DNA of 8,256 nucleotides from JAUVIB01 sp964424545 (GTDB lineage Bacteria; Calditrichota; Calditrichia; Calditrichales; Calditrichaceae), in NCBI GenBank assembly GCA_964424545.1, contig CAYRJN010000171.1:1-8256 (forward strand). Reading direction: 5' to 3'. The position numbers and the translations under genes are program-made. Of this stretch, positions 1 through 6,295 are shown piece by piece (positions within the stretch are counted from its first letter, which is position 1; every line of letters begins with the position of its first letter). The notes beneath the pieces are model-generated. The model saw only the letters and a list, made by a program, of their open reading frames with translations. It made no database searches and had not been told where the DNA came from.

Positions 1-229
1 AAATTAATCCGCCGATTGTGCCGAGTAAAAACAGCGGCATTATAGACGACGGGTTCAAAGTAGTCATGAATTTATCCCAAGTATAAAAAAATGTCACGGC
101 TATGAGGCCAAGCATAATTAACGATTTGTTAATCGCGCCTTGGATGGTCATCGTTTCGCCTGTTGTTGCACCGATTCGGCGCATTTGTTGAAGCGCTTTA
201 TTATTAAAAGCGGGATTTGATGATTTCAT
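1..229 (-). CDS. Bax inhibitor-1/YccA-family membrane protein (N-terminal part, cut by window edge)
   Basis: The first 76 codons are present; the rest lies beyond the left edge, so this is a partial gene and not a broken one. The N-terminus reads MKSSNPAFNNKALQQ, followed by a segment TMTIQGAINKSLIM that leads into a hydrophobic helix (about residues 36-50), a TW pair near residue 51, and a second hydrophobic stretch starting near residue 64. This order (SSNPA head, TMT-x-QG-x-INK linker, helix ending in TW) is what I know from bacterial Bax inhibitor-1/YccA-type integral membrane proteins. In that superfamily some members act as pH-sensitive calcium leak channels, but the role of this subgroup is not established. 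The start is supported by GGAGG (complement of 237-241) seven bases upstream. It diverges from the ABC operon at 345. The family call rests on pattern memory over a third or less of the protein. Confidence 0.72.
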   Translation of the reverse strand, partial: MKSSNPAFNNKALQQMRRIGATTGETMTIQGAINKSLIMLGLIAVTFFYTWDKFMTTLNPSSIMPLFLLGTIGGLI

Positions 230-236
230 AAATTTT

Positions 237-241
237 CCTCC
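237..241 (-). promoter_or_regulatory. Strong ribosome binding site of the BaxI-type gene
   Basis: The minus strand reads GGAGG seven bases before the ATG at 229. This perfect Shine-Dalgarno core fixes the start of the leftmost gene. The plus-strand ATPase start at 345 has nothing comparable. Confidence 0.75.
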
Positions 242-344
242 GAATTTTAATTATTTATAGATTGGACGCTTAATAATTCTAAAAGTTTCAAATAAATCGG
301 CAAATATGATTTTGGAAATAGGATAAAATCCGTTAAATTTTGTT

Positions 345-1034
345 ATGGATAACAATATAATAAAAATTGAACGCCTATCAAAAGTATTTAATTTCGCTAA
401 ATATAATGAGGTGAAAGCCGTTGATGAAATAACGCTTTCCATTGAAAAGAACTCAATTGTTCTCCTGCAAGGGCCATCCGGATCGGGAAAAACCACTCTT
501 TTGTCGATAATCAGTTGTTTAAGCAAGCCTACATCGGGAACGTATATGTGTTTAAACGAAACGCTAAGCCGTTGGCCGGAAAAGCATTTGACAATATTCA
601 GACAGCGTCATATCGGAACTGTTTTTCAGGAGTTTAATTTAATCGGCAATATGTCCGTATTCTACAATATTTGTCTTCCCTTAGTTCCCCAAAATCTTTC
701 CTTCTCCGAGATTGAGAGAATGACCTTAGTCATGGCGGAAAAATTGAGCATTGACCATCGCTTGTATTCTAAGGCGGATACATTATCCGGAGGAGAGAAG
801 CAACGGGCGGCGATTGCCCGCGCTTTAATAAACGATCCCGAAATAGTGGTGGCCGATGAGCCGACCGCGCACCTCGACAGCCGATTATCTATAGAGATAA
901 TCGAAATTTTTGAAAAATTAAAAGAGATGGGTAAAACGGTTATTATTGCCAGTCATGATCCGATTATGATGTCGAGCAGGATAACGGATCGGATATTTAA
1001 TATGAAAGACGGCAAATTAACAGGAATAAGATGA
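345..1034 (+). CDS. ABC transporter ATP-binding protein, LolD/MacB-type
   Basis: This 229-residue cytoplasmic ATPase should power a membrane partner by ATP hydrolysis. All the motifs of an active nucleotide-binding domain are visible: Walker A GPSGSGKTT (43-51), Q-loop VFQEFNL (Q95), signature LSGGEKQR (147-154), Walker B IVVADE with catalytic E172, D-loop HLDS (176-179) and switch His H204 in ASHD. Length and motif spelling fit the LolD/MacB/FtsE group (lipoprotein release, macrolide-type efflux, mechanotransmission). No LolC/LolE or MacB permease with a large periplasmic domain follows. Instead the next gene, which overlaps this one by ATGA at 1031-1034, encodes a different kind of polytopic protein, so the two are probably translationally coupled and work together. 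The start has only a weak, distant purine run (AGGA near 320), but no other ATG precedes Walker A in this frame at a sensible place. Substrate unknown. Confidence 0.9.
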   Translation: MDNNIIKIERLSKVFNFAKYNEVKAVDEITLSIEKNSIVLLQGPSGSGKTTLLSIISCLSKPTSGTYMCLNETLSRWPEKHLTIFRQRHIGTVFQEFNLIGNMSVFYNICLPLVPQNLSFSEIERMTLVMAEKLSIDHRLYSKADTLSGGEKQRAAIARALINDPEIVVADEPTAHLDSRLSIEIIEIFEKLKEMGKTVIIASHDPIMMSSRITDRIFNMKDGKLTGIR

Positions 1035-2014
1035 TTACGGATCATTGGACGATTATTCAACTGACAGGTCAGCTTAGCTCTCTGATTATTTTTATTGTTG
1101 CGTTCTTGCATTCAATAAAAATATTGAGGCATTGGAATATCAATGAATCCGGCGCGGAGCAAATAGCGCTGGAAAGAAAAACATATCTGGTTTCCGTAAT
1201 TATTCATTATGTTCTTTTTTTTCAGCTGTTGCTGCTCATATTATTTATCGAAATTGTAAACGGTCATCTCCCGTCTTTAATCAAAGGCGCTATGTGTGCT
1301 CAGGGCACGCTTGGCGTTAATGCATACGGTTTTCCGTTATTATATACAAAAGTGTTATCGCTTATTTTTTACGGAATTTTCCTGTTTGTTAATTATTTGG
1401 ATCAATCCGAGCCCTATTATCCGTTGACGCCGACAAAATACAAAATGATGCCCTTGCTGCTTCTGTTTATATTGCTGGATTTTATTCTGACATTCCAATA
1501 TTTTTATTCAATTAAAGCGGATGTAATCGCCACTTGTTGTAGTATCTCTTTCTCTTCATCATTTGTAAATAGGCAGCCGCGTTCCATCACGGGTATAATG
1601 CAATCTCATGTTTTAAGCCTATTTTATGCGCTTAGCGGATTATTCCTGTTGGGTTTAATTCTTGTGCATAAACGTTTAATCGGGCTGTTGCTTAGCGCCG
1701 CTGCTTACGTTGTTCTATCCGTTATTGTGTTAAAAGAACACTTCATTCGTTATATATATGCCAGACCGACGCATAATTGCCTCTTTGATGTTTTTTGGGG
1801 GGAATATTATTATATCGGTTTTATTTTATACGGATTACTCCTATTTGTTATTATGGATGTGATTTTTATGAATATCTTATTCATATTTACTGACCGCTTG
1901 AGTAGGGATTACAGCCGACTATTGTTAAAAATGCGTTACGCCGCTATCATTTCCGTATTAACATACCTGATTATCGTCCACCTATATTGGTTAAGGTGGA
2001 TTATATTATCATAG
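1031..2014 (+). CDS. Polytopic membrane protein with four conserved-looking cysteines, probable partner of the ABC ATPase
   Basis: This 327-residue protein has about eight hydrophobic segments (roughly 13-31, 51-77, 105-122, 140-160, 193-213, 216-236, 258-286, 302-320). It has only four cysteines: C89 in GAMCAQGTLGVNAYG, the pair C169-C170 in KADVIATCC, and C250 in PTHNCLFDVFWGEYYYIG. All four lie at or next to helix ends. From memory, similar proteins of anaerobic deltaproteobacteria carry the same blocks (LERRTYLVS, MCA-GTL-VN-YG, DVI-SCC, H-CPFC-L--EY-Y-GY), often beside an ABC ATPase. In those the last block has a second cysteine (CPFC), which is D253 here. The cysteine layout suggests metal binding or thiol/disulfide chemistry, but I know of no proven function. 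The start overlaps the ATPase stop (ATGA), so coupling is likely. It is not a classical ABC permease with a coupling helix that I can recognise. Confidence 0.85.
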   Translation: MITDHWTIIQLTGQLSSLIIFIVAFLHSIKILRHWNINESGAEQIALERKTYLVSVIIHYVLFFQLLLLILFIEIVNGHLPSLIKGAMCAQGTLGVNAYGFPLLYTKVLSLIFYGIFLFVNYLDQSEPYYPLTPTKYKMMPLLLLFILLDFILTFQYFYSIKADVIATCCSISFSSSFVNRQPRSITGIMQSHVLSLFYALSGLFLLGLILVHKRLIGLLLSAAAYVVLSVIVLKEHFIRYIYARPTHNCLFDVFWGEYYYIGFILYGLLLFVIMDVIFMNILFIFTDRLSRDYSRLLLKMRYAAIISVLTYLIIVHLYWLRWIILS

Positions 2015-2031
2015 TTCGCGCATGACGTAAA

Positions 2032-2685
2032 TTAAACAACGCTTGTTTCAATATTGGCTACTTCGCTTATAGATGCTTGGATGCGATCGCCAGGCTGCAA
2101 GGGGCCGACGCCCGATGGTGTGCCGGTTAAAATTATATCGCCTTCTTCTAACGTAAAGAAGCGGCTGATATAAGCAATCAGTTGCGGCAGCTTGAAAATC
2201 ATTTGAGAAGTGCTGCCGTTTTGACGCAGTATAGCGTTAAGTTTCAGCGTAATGTTTAGGTTGTTAACGTCCGAAACGCTGTCTTTCGTGACAAATGTTG
2301 AAATCGGGCAGGAGTGGTCAAATCCTTTGGCGACCGCCCAGGGGCGTCCCTTCTCTTTAGCGCTTTTTTGCATATCACGCAGGGTAAGGTCAAGAGCAAG
2401 GCCGTATCCCGCAATGTGGTTATATACGTCGTTTTCGGAGATATGCGCAATTTTATCGGCAATACAAACGGCAAGTTCGACTTCATGATGAACGGCTCCG
2501 GCGTCGACGGGAATGGGAATCGCTTCTTCGATGTTGTGCAAAGCGCTGTTGGGCTTTAAAAATATAACCGGCGTTTCGGAGAGTTTGCTGGACATCTCTT
2601 CGATATGGGCGGCATAATTAAGTCCTACACAAACAATTTTTGACGGAGTAAATATTCGACCATTATTAAATTTTATTCGATGCAT
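2032..2685 (-). CDS. Fumarylacetoacetate hydrolase-family enzyme, YcgM/FAHD1-like (likely oxaloacetate tautomerase)
   Basis: This 217-residue cytoplasmic enzyme closely follows E. coli YcgM and human FAHD1 in length and motifs. These are VCVGLNYAAHIEEM (18-31), FLKP (42-45), HHEVELAV with metal ligands E68 and E70, ALDLTLRD with ligand D99, the PWAVAKGFD block with K120, and a C-terminal LTGTPSGVGPLQPGD. E-x-E plus a distant D is the Mg/Mn site of the family. FAHD1/YcgM-type proteins have been reported to decarboxylate or tautomerise oxaloacetate, removing the enol form that inhibits succinate dehydrogenase; acylpyruvate hydrolysis is the older proposal. I chose the ATG at 2685 because GAGGA lies five bases upstream and the N-terminus then matches the family. 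An in-frame ATG at 2712 would add nine residues and overlap the end of the preceding gene. It is the last gene of the five-gene operon and ends 17 bases from the convergent membrane-protein gene, with no terminator visible. Confidence 0.88.
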   Translation of the reverse strand: MHRIKFNNGRIFTPSKIVCVGLNYAAHIEEMSSKLSETPVIFLKPNSALHNIEEAIPIPVDAGAVHHEVELAVCIADKIAHISENDVYNHIAGYGLALDLTLRDMQKSAKEKGRPWAVAKGFDHSCPISTFVTKDSVSDVNNLNITLKLNAILRQNGSTSQMIFKLPQLIAYISRFFTLEEGDIILTGTPSGVGPLQPGDRIQASISEVANIETSVV

Positions 2686-2698
2686 TATATCCTCGCTT

Positions 2699-4018
2699 TT
2701 ATGATAATTCATTTTCTAATTCCAGAATATGAAAATATTTAATATCGCTGATAATAAAATCTAATTTCGAAATATATTTGATTGCCCGTAGAACATTTTT
2801 TTCAAAGGCGTTATTTACAAAAATATGGATATAAGCCGAATTTGGCGGTAGCTCTTTGGCTATATCGGCATGGGCGGAACTAATGTTTATGTTATATTTA
2901 CCGAAAATGCTGGAAATTTTACCAAAAACGCCCGGCCTGTTGGAACAGGGAAAGCGTACGTAATAGGAAGATTGCAAATCCTGTATGGATAGAATCGGTT
3001 TTTTATTGCGCGCAGGATTATAATTGGTATTAAATTCCGAAAAAATAATCTTTTCGGCTAAACCTAATAAATCACGAATAATCAGACTGTTTGTTGCTTC
3101 AATGCCGACGCCTTTGCCGAGTATCATATATTCGCCGAGAAGATCGGTTTGTATATAATAAGCGTTATATTCGCTTTTAACGGCGTTTAAAGGGTGCTTT
3201 TTAGGCACAAGCGTGGGGTGTACCCGTACTTCGAATTTATCCTGATGATCTTTGATTATTGCCAATAATTTAATTTCATAACCGAATTCGGAAGCATAGT
3301 TGATATCGTCAAGGGATATAGCGGATATCCCTTCGGCGTATAGATGAAGGAAGTTTATACTTATTCCGAAAGCGGCGGCGGCCAATATTGACGTTTTTTG
3401 GGCGGCGTCGGAGCCTTTATAGTCCACAAAGGAAAGCGATTCTCCCAATTTTTGAATCTTTTTACTTTTTAATACATCCTCAAAGGACATATTTTTTTCG
3501 GTCATTTGCGTTAAGATATAATTGGATGTTCCGCTCATAATTCCCGTTACGGATTTAATTTTATTTGAAATTAAATCTTTTTGCAGGGTATTAATGATTG
3601 GAATACCGCCTCCGAGAGACGGTTCCGGCATAATATAAACTTTGTTTTTATTGGCAAGCGAGGCCAGTTCGTGCATTTTTGCGGCCAGCAGCATACGGTT
3701 GGCCGAAATAAGGTGTTTGCCGGAATTGAGCAGTTTGCGGATAATGGAATAAGTTGGTTCGATGCCGCCAATGGCGTCAATAACAATTTGAATTTCTTTA
3801 TCTTCAATAATGTCGTCAGGGTTATCGGTGAGCGTTTGCGGATCAACGAATGAAGGTCGCTTAAAGTCGCTGTGTTTTATTAATACTTTTTTTAGTCTGA
3901 TATCATAGCCGGATTTTTCGATAAAATCTTCTCTGCGTTCCTGCCAAAGTTTGTAAAATCCGCTGCCGAGTTTACCTAAGCCTAATAAGGCAAAATATAT
4001 TTTTTTTCTCGAGCCCAT
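2699..4018 (-). CDS. hom: Homoserine dehydrogenase-like protein with C-terminal ACT domain, divergent active site
   Basis: This 439-residue protein has the three-part layout of monofunctional homoserine dehydrogenases, which reduce aspartate semialdehyde to homoserine on the way to threonine and methionine. The parts are a Rossmann NAD(P) domain with GLGKLGSG (13-20) and IGG (83-85), a catalytic/dimerisation domain with EPSLGGGIPII (132-142), GIMSGTSNYIL (159-169) and GSDAAQK (202-208), and an ACT domain (about 352-430, starting FPCSNRPGVFGKIS) that usually senses threonine. The Asp and Lys of GxDAAxK (D204, K208) remain. Several usual residues do not: the Lys of the T-A-N-K motif is R108, the E-A-D-P block before GxDAA is gone (ESLSFVDYKG, about two residues shorter), and GAGGxPT is GVGIEAT (303-309). 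It may be a true but diverged enzyme or a repurposed paralog. It starts three bases after exbD stops, with only a weak ribosome site, so coupling is likely. Confidence 0.82.
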   Translation of the reverse strand: MGSRKKIYFALLGLGKLGSGFYKLWQERREDFIEKSGYDIRLKKVLIKHSDFKRPSFVDPQTLTDNPDDIIEDKEIQIVIDAIGGIEPTYSIIRKLLNSGKHLISANRMLLAAKMHELASLANKNKVYIMPEPSLGGGIPIINTLQKDLISNKIKSVTGIMSGTSNYILTQMTEKNMSFEDVLKSKKIQKLGESLSFVDYKGSDAAQKTSILAAAAFGISINFLHLYAEGISAISLDDINYASEFGYEIKLLAIIKDHQDKFEVRVHPTLVPKKHPLNAVKSEYNAYYIQTDLLGEYMILGKGVGIEATNSLIIRDLLGLAEKIIFSEFNTNYNPARNKKPILSIQDLQSSYYVRFPCSNRPGVFGKISSIFGKYNINISSAHADIAKELPPNSAYIHIFVNNAFEKNVLRAIKYISKLDFIISDIKYFHILELENELS

Positions 4019-4021
4019 AAA

Positions 4022-4423
4022 TTATCCGGGTTTTACCGTAGAGATAACTATTTTATATATACCATGCTGACGTAGGATATCCATAATCTGAATAACCACG
4101 CCATGTGTAACGCCCGCGTCCGCTTTTAATACGATGCTTTTATCCTTTTGCAGATCAGCTAATTTTTGCACTTCTTCACTCAAATTGTTCAGCGTAACCA
4201 CGTCGTCGTTTAAAAAGATATTTTTATCTTTATCGACATAAATGATAATTCGCTGGGTAGTGTGCCCTTTGGAGCTTTTTGCCTTAGGCAGTTTGAGCTC
4301 GATTCCGGGTTGTTCCAAAAAAGTTGAAGAAACCGTGAAAAATATAATTAAAATAAACAGAACGTCAATCAGCGATGTTAAATCGAGTTTTATTTTTTTC
4401 TTATTGTTATCGGTTAAATGCAT
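4022..4423 (-). CDS. exbD: ExbD/TolR-family biopolymer transport protein
   Basis: This 133-residue inner-membrane protein has one N-terminal helix and a periplasmic domain. The helix carries the family hallmark LDLTSLIDVLFILIIFF (13-29), in which D20 corresponds to the proton-carrying aspartate (D25 of E. coli ExbD). The periplasmic part has the usual LPKA block (45-48), a strand IIIYVDKDKNIFLND and a VLKADAGVTHG segment (98-108). With ExbB it forms the proton-driven stator that energises TonB. TolR is the close alternative, but the adjoining tonB-type gene and the absence of TolA, TolB and Pal favour ExbD. It begins two bases after exbB stops, with ACGGA inside the end of exbB as ribosome site, and is followed three bases later by the homoserine dehydrogenase-like gene. 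Confidence 0.9.
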   Translation of the reverse strand: MHLTDNNKKKIKLDLTSLIDVLFILIIFFTVSSTFLEQPGIELKLPKAKSSKGHTTQRIIIYVDKDKNIFLNDDVVTLNNLSEEVQKLADLQKDKSIVLKADAGVTHGVVIQIMDILRQHGIYKIVISTVKPG

Positions 4424-4425
4424 TA

Positions 4426-5043
4426 TTATTTTCCGTCTGCTTTTATTTTATTGATTTTTTGTATCAAAACATTAGCATATTTTTCAATATCCAAAATGAA
4501 ATTCTCGGCGCGCCCGGAAAAATAGTTATAGGCGATTAGGGTTGGAATACCGATGAATAAACCTACGACCGTTGTTACTAAGGCTTGAGAAATTCCGCCC
4601 GAAAGCGCCGCCGTCTGTCCGATGCCCTGATCCTGAATAACGGCAAAGACCTGAATCATACCGAGAACCGTACCCAACAAACCCATTAACGGAGAGATCG
4701 ATGCGATGGTCTCAAGAACGCCGAGTCCCTTTTGTAATGTTCTGATCTCCTGCCTACCTTGATTTTCCAGCAGTTCATGCATATCGGATTTCGGTAATTC
4801 ATAATTATCCAGGCCAAGTAAAATGATATTTGATAAAGGCCCTCTGTATTTTACGCATATATTTTTTGCCAGATCAATATCTTTTAAAGAGGAAAAATTA
4901 TTTACAACGGAAATTATTTCCGGAACAAGTATTTTTCTTTTGCGTAAAGCGAATGTTCTTTCAATAGTGAAAGCCAGAGCGATTAACGACGCCAATAACA
5001 ACGGATACATCATGATTCCGCCGCGTTCAAAAAGTTCAAGCAT
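4426..5043 (-). CDS. exbB: ExbB/TolQ/MotA-family proton channel protein
   Basis: This 205-residue protein has three membrane helices (about 12-30, 113-136 and 152-172) and a cytoplasmic loop between the first two, the standard ExbB topology. The N-terminus MLELFERGGIMMYPLLL is typical of the short ExbB type. The conserved core ASISPLMGLLGTVLGMI (114-130) and the ALVTTVVGLFIGIP helix (154-167) supply the threonines (T125, T157, T158) that line the proton path in the family. It should pentamerise around an ExbD dimer in the inner membrane and pass proton-motive force to TonB. The start follows the tonB stop after two bases. GGGAGA, which forms the end of the tonB coding sequence, serves as its ribosome site, so the two are tightly coupled. 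Confidence 0.92.
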   Translation of the reverse strand: MLELFERGGIMMYPLLLASLIALAFTIERTFALRKRKILVPEIISVVNNFSSLKDIDLAKNICVKYRGPLSNIILLGLDNYELPKSDMHELLENQGRQEIRTLQKGLGVLETIASISPLMGLLGTVLGMIQVFAVIQDQGIGQTAALSGGISQALVTTVVGLFIGIPTLIAYNYFSGRAENFILDIEKYANVLIQKINKIKADGK

Positions 5044-5045
5044 AA

Positions 5046-5951
5046 CTATCTCCCGGTTCTTAAGTTTGGATATATCAATTTTGCTGTAATAGTCAAAGTT
5101 TCATCCGGAAAGTCCTCCGGTAAAGGCTTAAATTTGAAAAGCGCCCGAATGGCCTCTTCGCTGGATATCCTTAATGAATTATGACCCACATGTTTAAGCG
5201 TTTTCATTTTAATTAAATTGCCGTCTCTATCGATTTCAAAAGCGATTATGGTATAGCCGTGAATTAGTCCTAATTGGTAATAGGCTGCCGGAGCGGCCCA
5301 AACGTAACTGAGTTTATTTTTAAGAGCATTTATATAAGGCGCCCAATTCCACTTATAGGTGCTTAATGTTAACGCTCCGACCTCTTCTACGGAAAATTTT
5401 TGTTGATTCATCATTTGATTGCTGCCCATGGAGGCCTCGGATCGGGCAGCCGTCTGACTTTGGGATTCGCGTTGCTGCTCTTCCAAAGGTTCTCTGCTGC
5501 TTTCTCCCGTTAACGCTTTGCTGCTAAATCGTCGTGCAGGCGTAAAGGCGCGTTTGCGAATCATTGGGGTGGACAGATTATTAAGATTAACATTGCCTGT
5601 GCTTTTTGGCGCGGCGCCTTTTATATCGCTTTTAACGGGATTTCTGGCTTCCGAATTCCTTTCCGACAGCAAGTTACTCTTTTTAGGTATAACTTCATTC
5701 TCATTCAAGTTCTGAACAACTTCTCTCGGTTTTCCCTTGGGTGTCGGCTTGTTCTCCGGAAAAGTGAAGGTTATTTCATTGGGCGTTTCTTGCGCTTTCT
5801 CGGCGGCCGTTTTAAATTTAAATAAATCTTCTTGCTGTAATAGCCAGAAAAAAAGCAAATGAAATAGAATAGACAATACAATGGCAATCAGCAATATGCG
5901 ATTTCGTCGTTTTTCATCCGTTATTTCCGTAGTTACCAAATCAACGGCCAT
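5046..5951 (-). CDS. tonB: TonB-family energy transducer
   Basis: This 301-residue protein has a short basic cytoplasmic tail (EKRRNR, 13-18), one signal-anchor helix (about 19-39), a long polar linker (about 45-195) and a C-terminal TonB domain (about 200-296). The helix contains S27-x-x-x-H31, the same spacing as the S16/H20 pair of E. coli TonB that contacts ExbB/ExbD. The C-terminal domain shows WAPYINALKNKLSYVW, the strand IIAFEIDRDGNLIKMK (235-250), the SSEEAIRALFKFKPLPEDF helix-turn (263-281) and the last strand LTITAKLIY (286-294), as in TonB family C-terminal domains. The linker is rich in Ser, Gln, Asn, Lys and Arg and not in the Pro-Glu/Pro-Lys repeats of enterobacterial TonB. It should span the periplasm and pull on TonB-dependent outer-membrane receptors; none is encoded in the window. 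It is the first gene of the minus-strand operon. Confidence 0.88.
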   Translation of the reverse strand: MAVDLVTTEITDEKRRNRILLIAIVLSILFHLLFFWLLQQEDLFKFKTAAEKAQETPNEITFTFPENKPTPKGKPREVVQNLNENEVIPKKSNLLSERNSEARNPVKSDIKGAAPKSTGNVNLNNLSTPMIRKRAFTPARRFSSKALTGESSREPLEEQQRESQSQTAARSEASMGSNQMMNQQKFSVEEVGALTLSTYKWNWAPYINALKNKLSYVWAAPAAYYQLGLIHGYTIIAFEIDRDGNLIKMKTLKHVGHNSLRISSEEAIRALFKFKPLPEDFPDETLTITAKLIYPNLRTGR

Positions 5952-6091
5952 ACTAATTATTTACTCTTTTTTTATGAATTTTAGTTTTTTGATTGTATTG
6001 GAATTTCAAAAAGCAACCTATTTCGGACATTTTTTTATTTTTGTATTATTCTCAATTTTAAAATTATACATCGTTCACATAGGCCGTATTT

Positions 6092-6120
6092 TAGATTCTC
6101 CAATTTATCTGAGAATGACA
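6092..6120. repeat. Palindromic repeat, copy 1
   Basis: TAGATTCTC, a 10-base loop, then GAGAATGACA. ATTCTC (6095-6100) pairs perfectly with GAGAAT (6111-6116). The ends (TAGATTC and GAATGACA) match those of the two hairpins that follow, so the three form one family of dispersed palindromes of the kind that gives spurious short peptides in many genomes. Confidence 0.6.
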
Positions 6121-6163
6121 ATGTTGGACTTTTTTGTTGTCGTTTCTACATTCTCCTGCTCCT

Positions 6164-6195
6164 TGTCGTTCCCGAAGGTTTCTGTCGGGAATCTA
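6164..6195. repeat. Palindromic repeat, copy 2 (inverted relative to copy 1)
   Basis: TGTCGTTCCCGA, a 9-base loop, then TCGGGAATCTA. TTCCCGA (6169-6175) pairs perfectly with TCGGGAA (6185-6191), extended by a G-T pair. Read on the minus strand it starts TAGATTC and ends GAACGACA, matching copy 1 at both ends. A half copy, TGTCGTTTC, lies just upstream at 6138-6146. Confidence 0.65.
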
Positions 6196-6216
6196 AATCT
6201 TGCTATTGTCTACATT

Positions 6217-6243
6217 CGGATTCCTTCTTTCGAAGAAATGACA
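6217..6243. repeat. Palindromic repeat, copy 3
   Basis: CGGATTCCTTC, loop TTTC, then GAAGAAATGACA. CTTC (6224-6227) pairs with GAAG (6232-6235), and beyond one C-A mismatch ATT pairs with AAT. It has the same orientation and same end motifs (GATTC and ATGACA) as copy 1. The 9-mer TCTACATTC at 6209-6217 in front of it also occurs at 6145-6153. Confidence 0.55.
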
Positions 6244-6295
6244 CGTTGACGATTCTACCCGTACTTTTTTCATTAATCACTTTGCGAAGCTATGT

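Noticed and set aside
1..229. Leftmost gene as a truncated pseudogene
   Set aside because: The reading frame stays open to the window edge; the truncation is only the boundary of the window.
321..331. GGATAAAATCC palindrome in front of the ABC ATPase as an operator or ribosome-site switch
   Set aside because: A 4-bp stem with a 3-base loop in AT-rich DNA is expected by chance, and it lies too far from the ATG to act clearly on the ribosome site.
2015..2031. Bidirectional terminator between the convergent membrane-protein and YcgM-like genes
   Set aside because: Only 17 bases separate the stops and no GC-rich stem with a T-run is visible on either strand.
2252..2559. Short open frames over the YcgM-like gene in other frames
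   Set aside because: They are shadows of the conserved enzyme, with no start signals and low-complexity, non-family translations.
2686..2712. Upstream in-frame ATG that would add nine residues to the YcgM-like protein
   Set aside because: It overlaps the end of the hom-like gene and lacks a ribosome site, whereas the ATG at 2685 has GAGGA five bases upstream and matches family N-termini.
6092..6243. CRISPR array
   Set aside because: Repeat units differ in stem sequence and orientation and spacing is irregular; there are no identical direct repeats with uniform spacers and no cas genes.
5881..6249. Open frame of 122 codons on the plus strand in the tonB-ppdK intergenic region
   Set aside because: It begins inside tonB on the opposite strand, has no ribosome site, and its C-terminal half is a translation of the palindromic repeats (ILDSPIYLRMTM, RIPSFEEMTR), the familiar false peptide type produced by such repeats.
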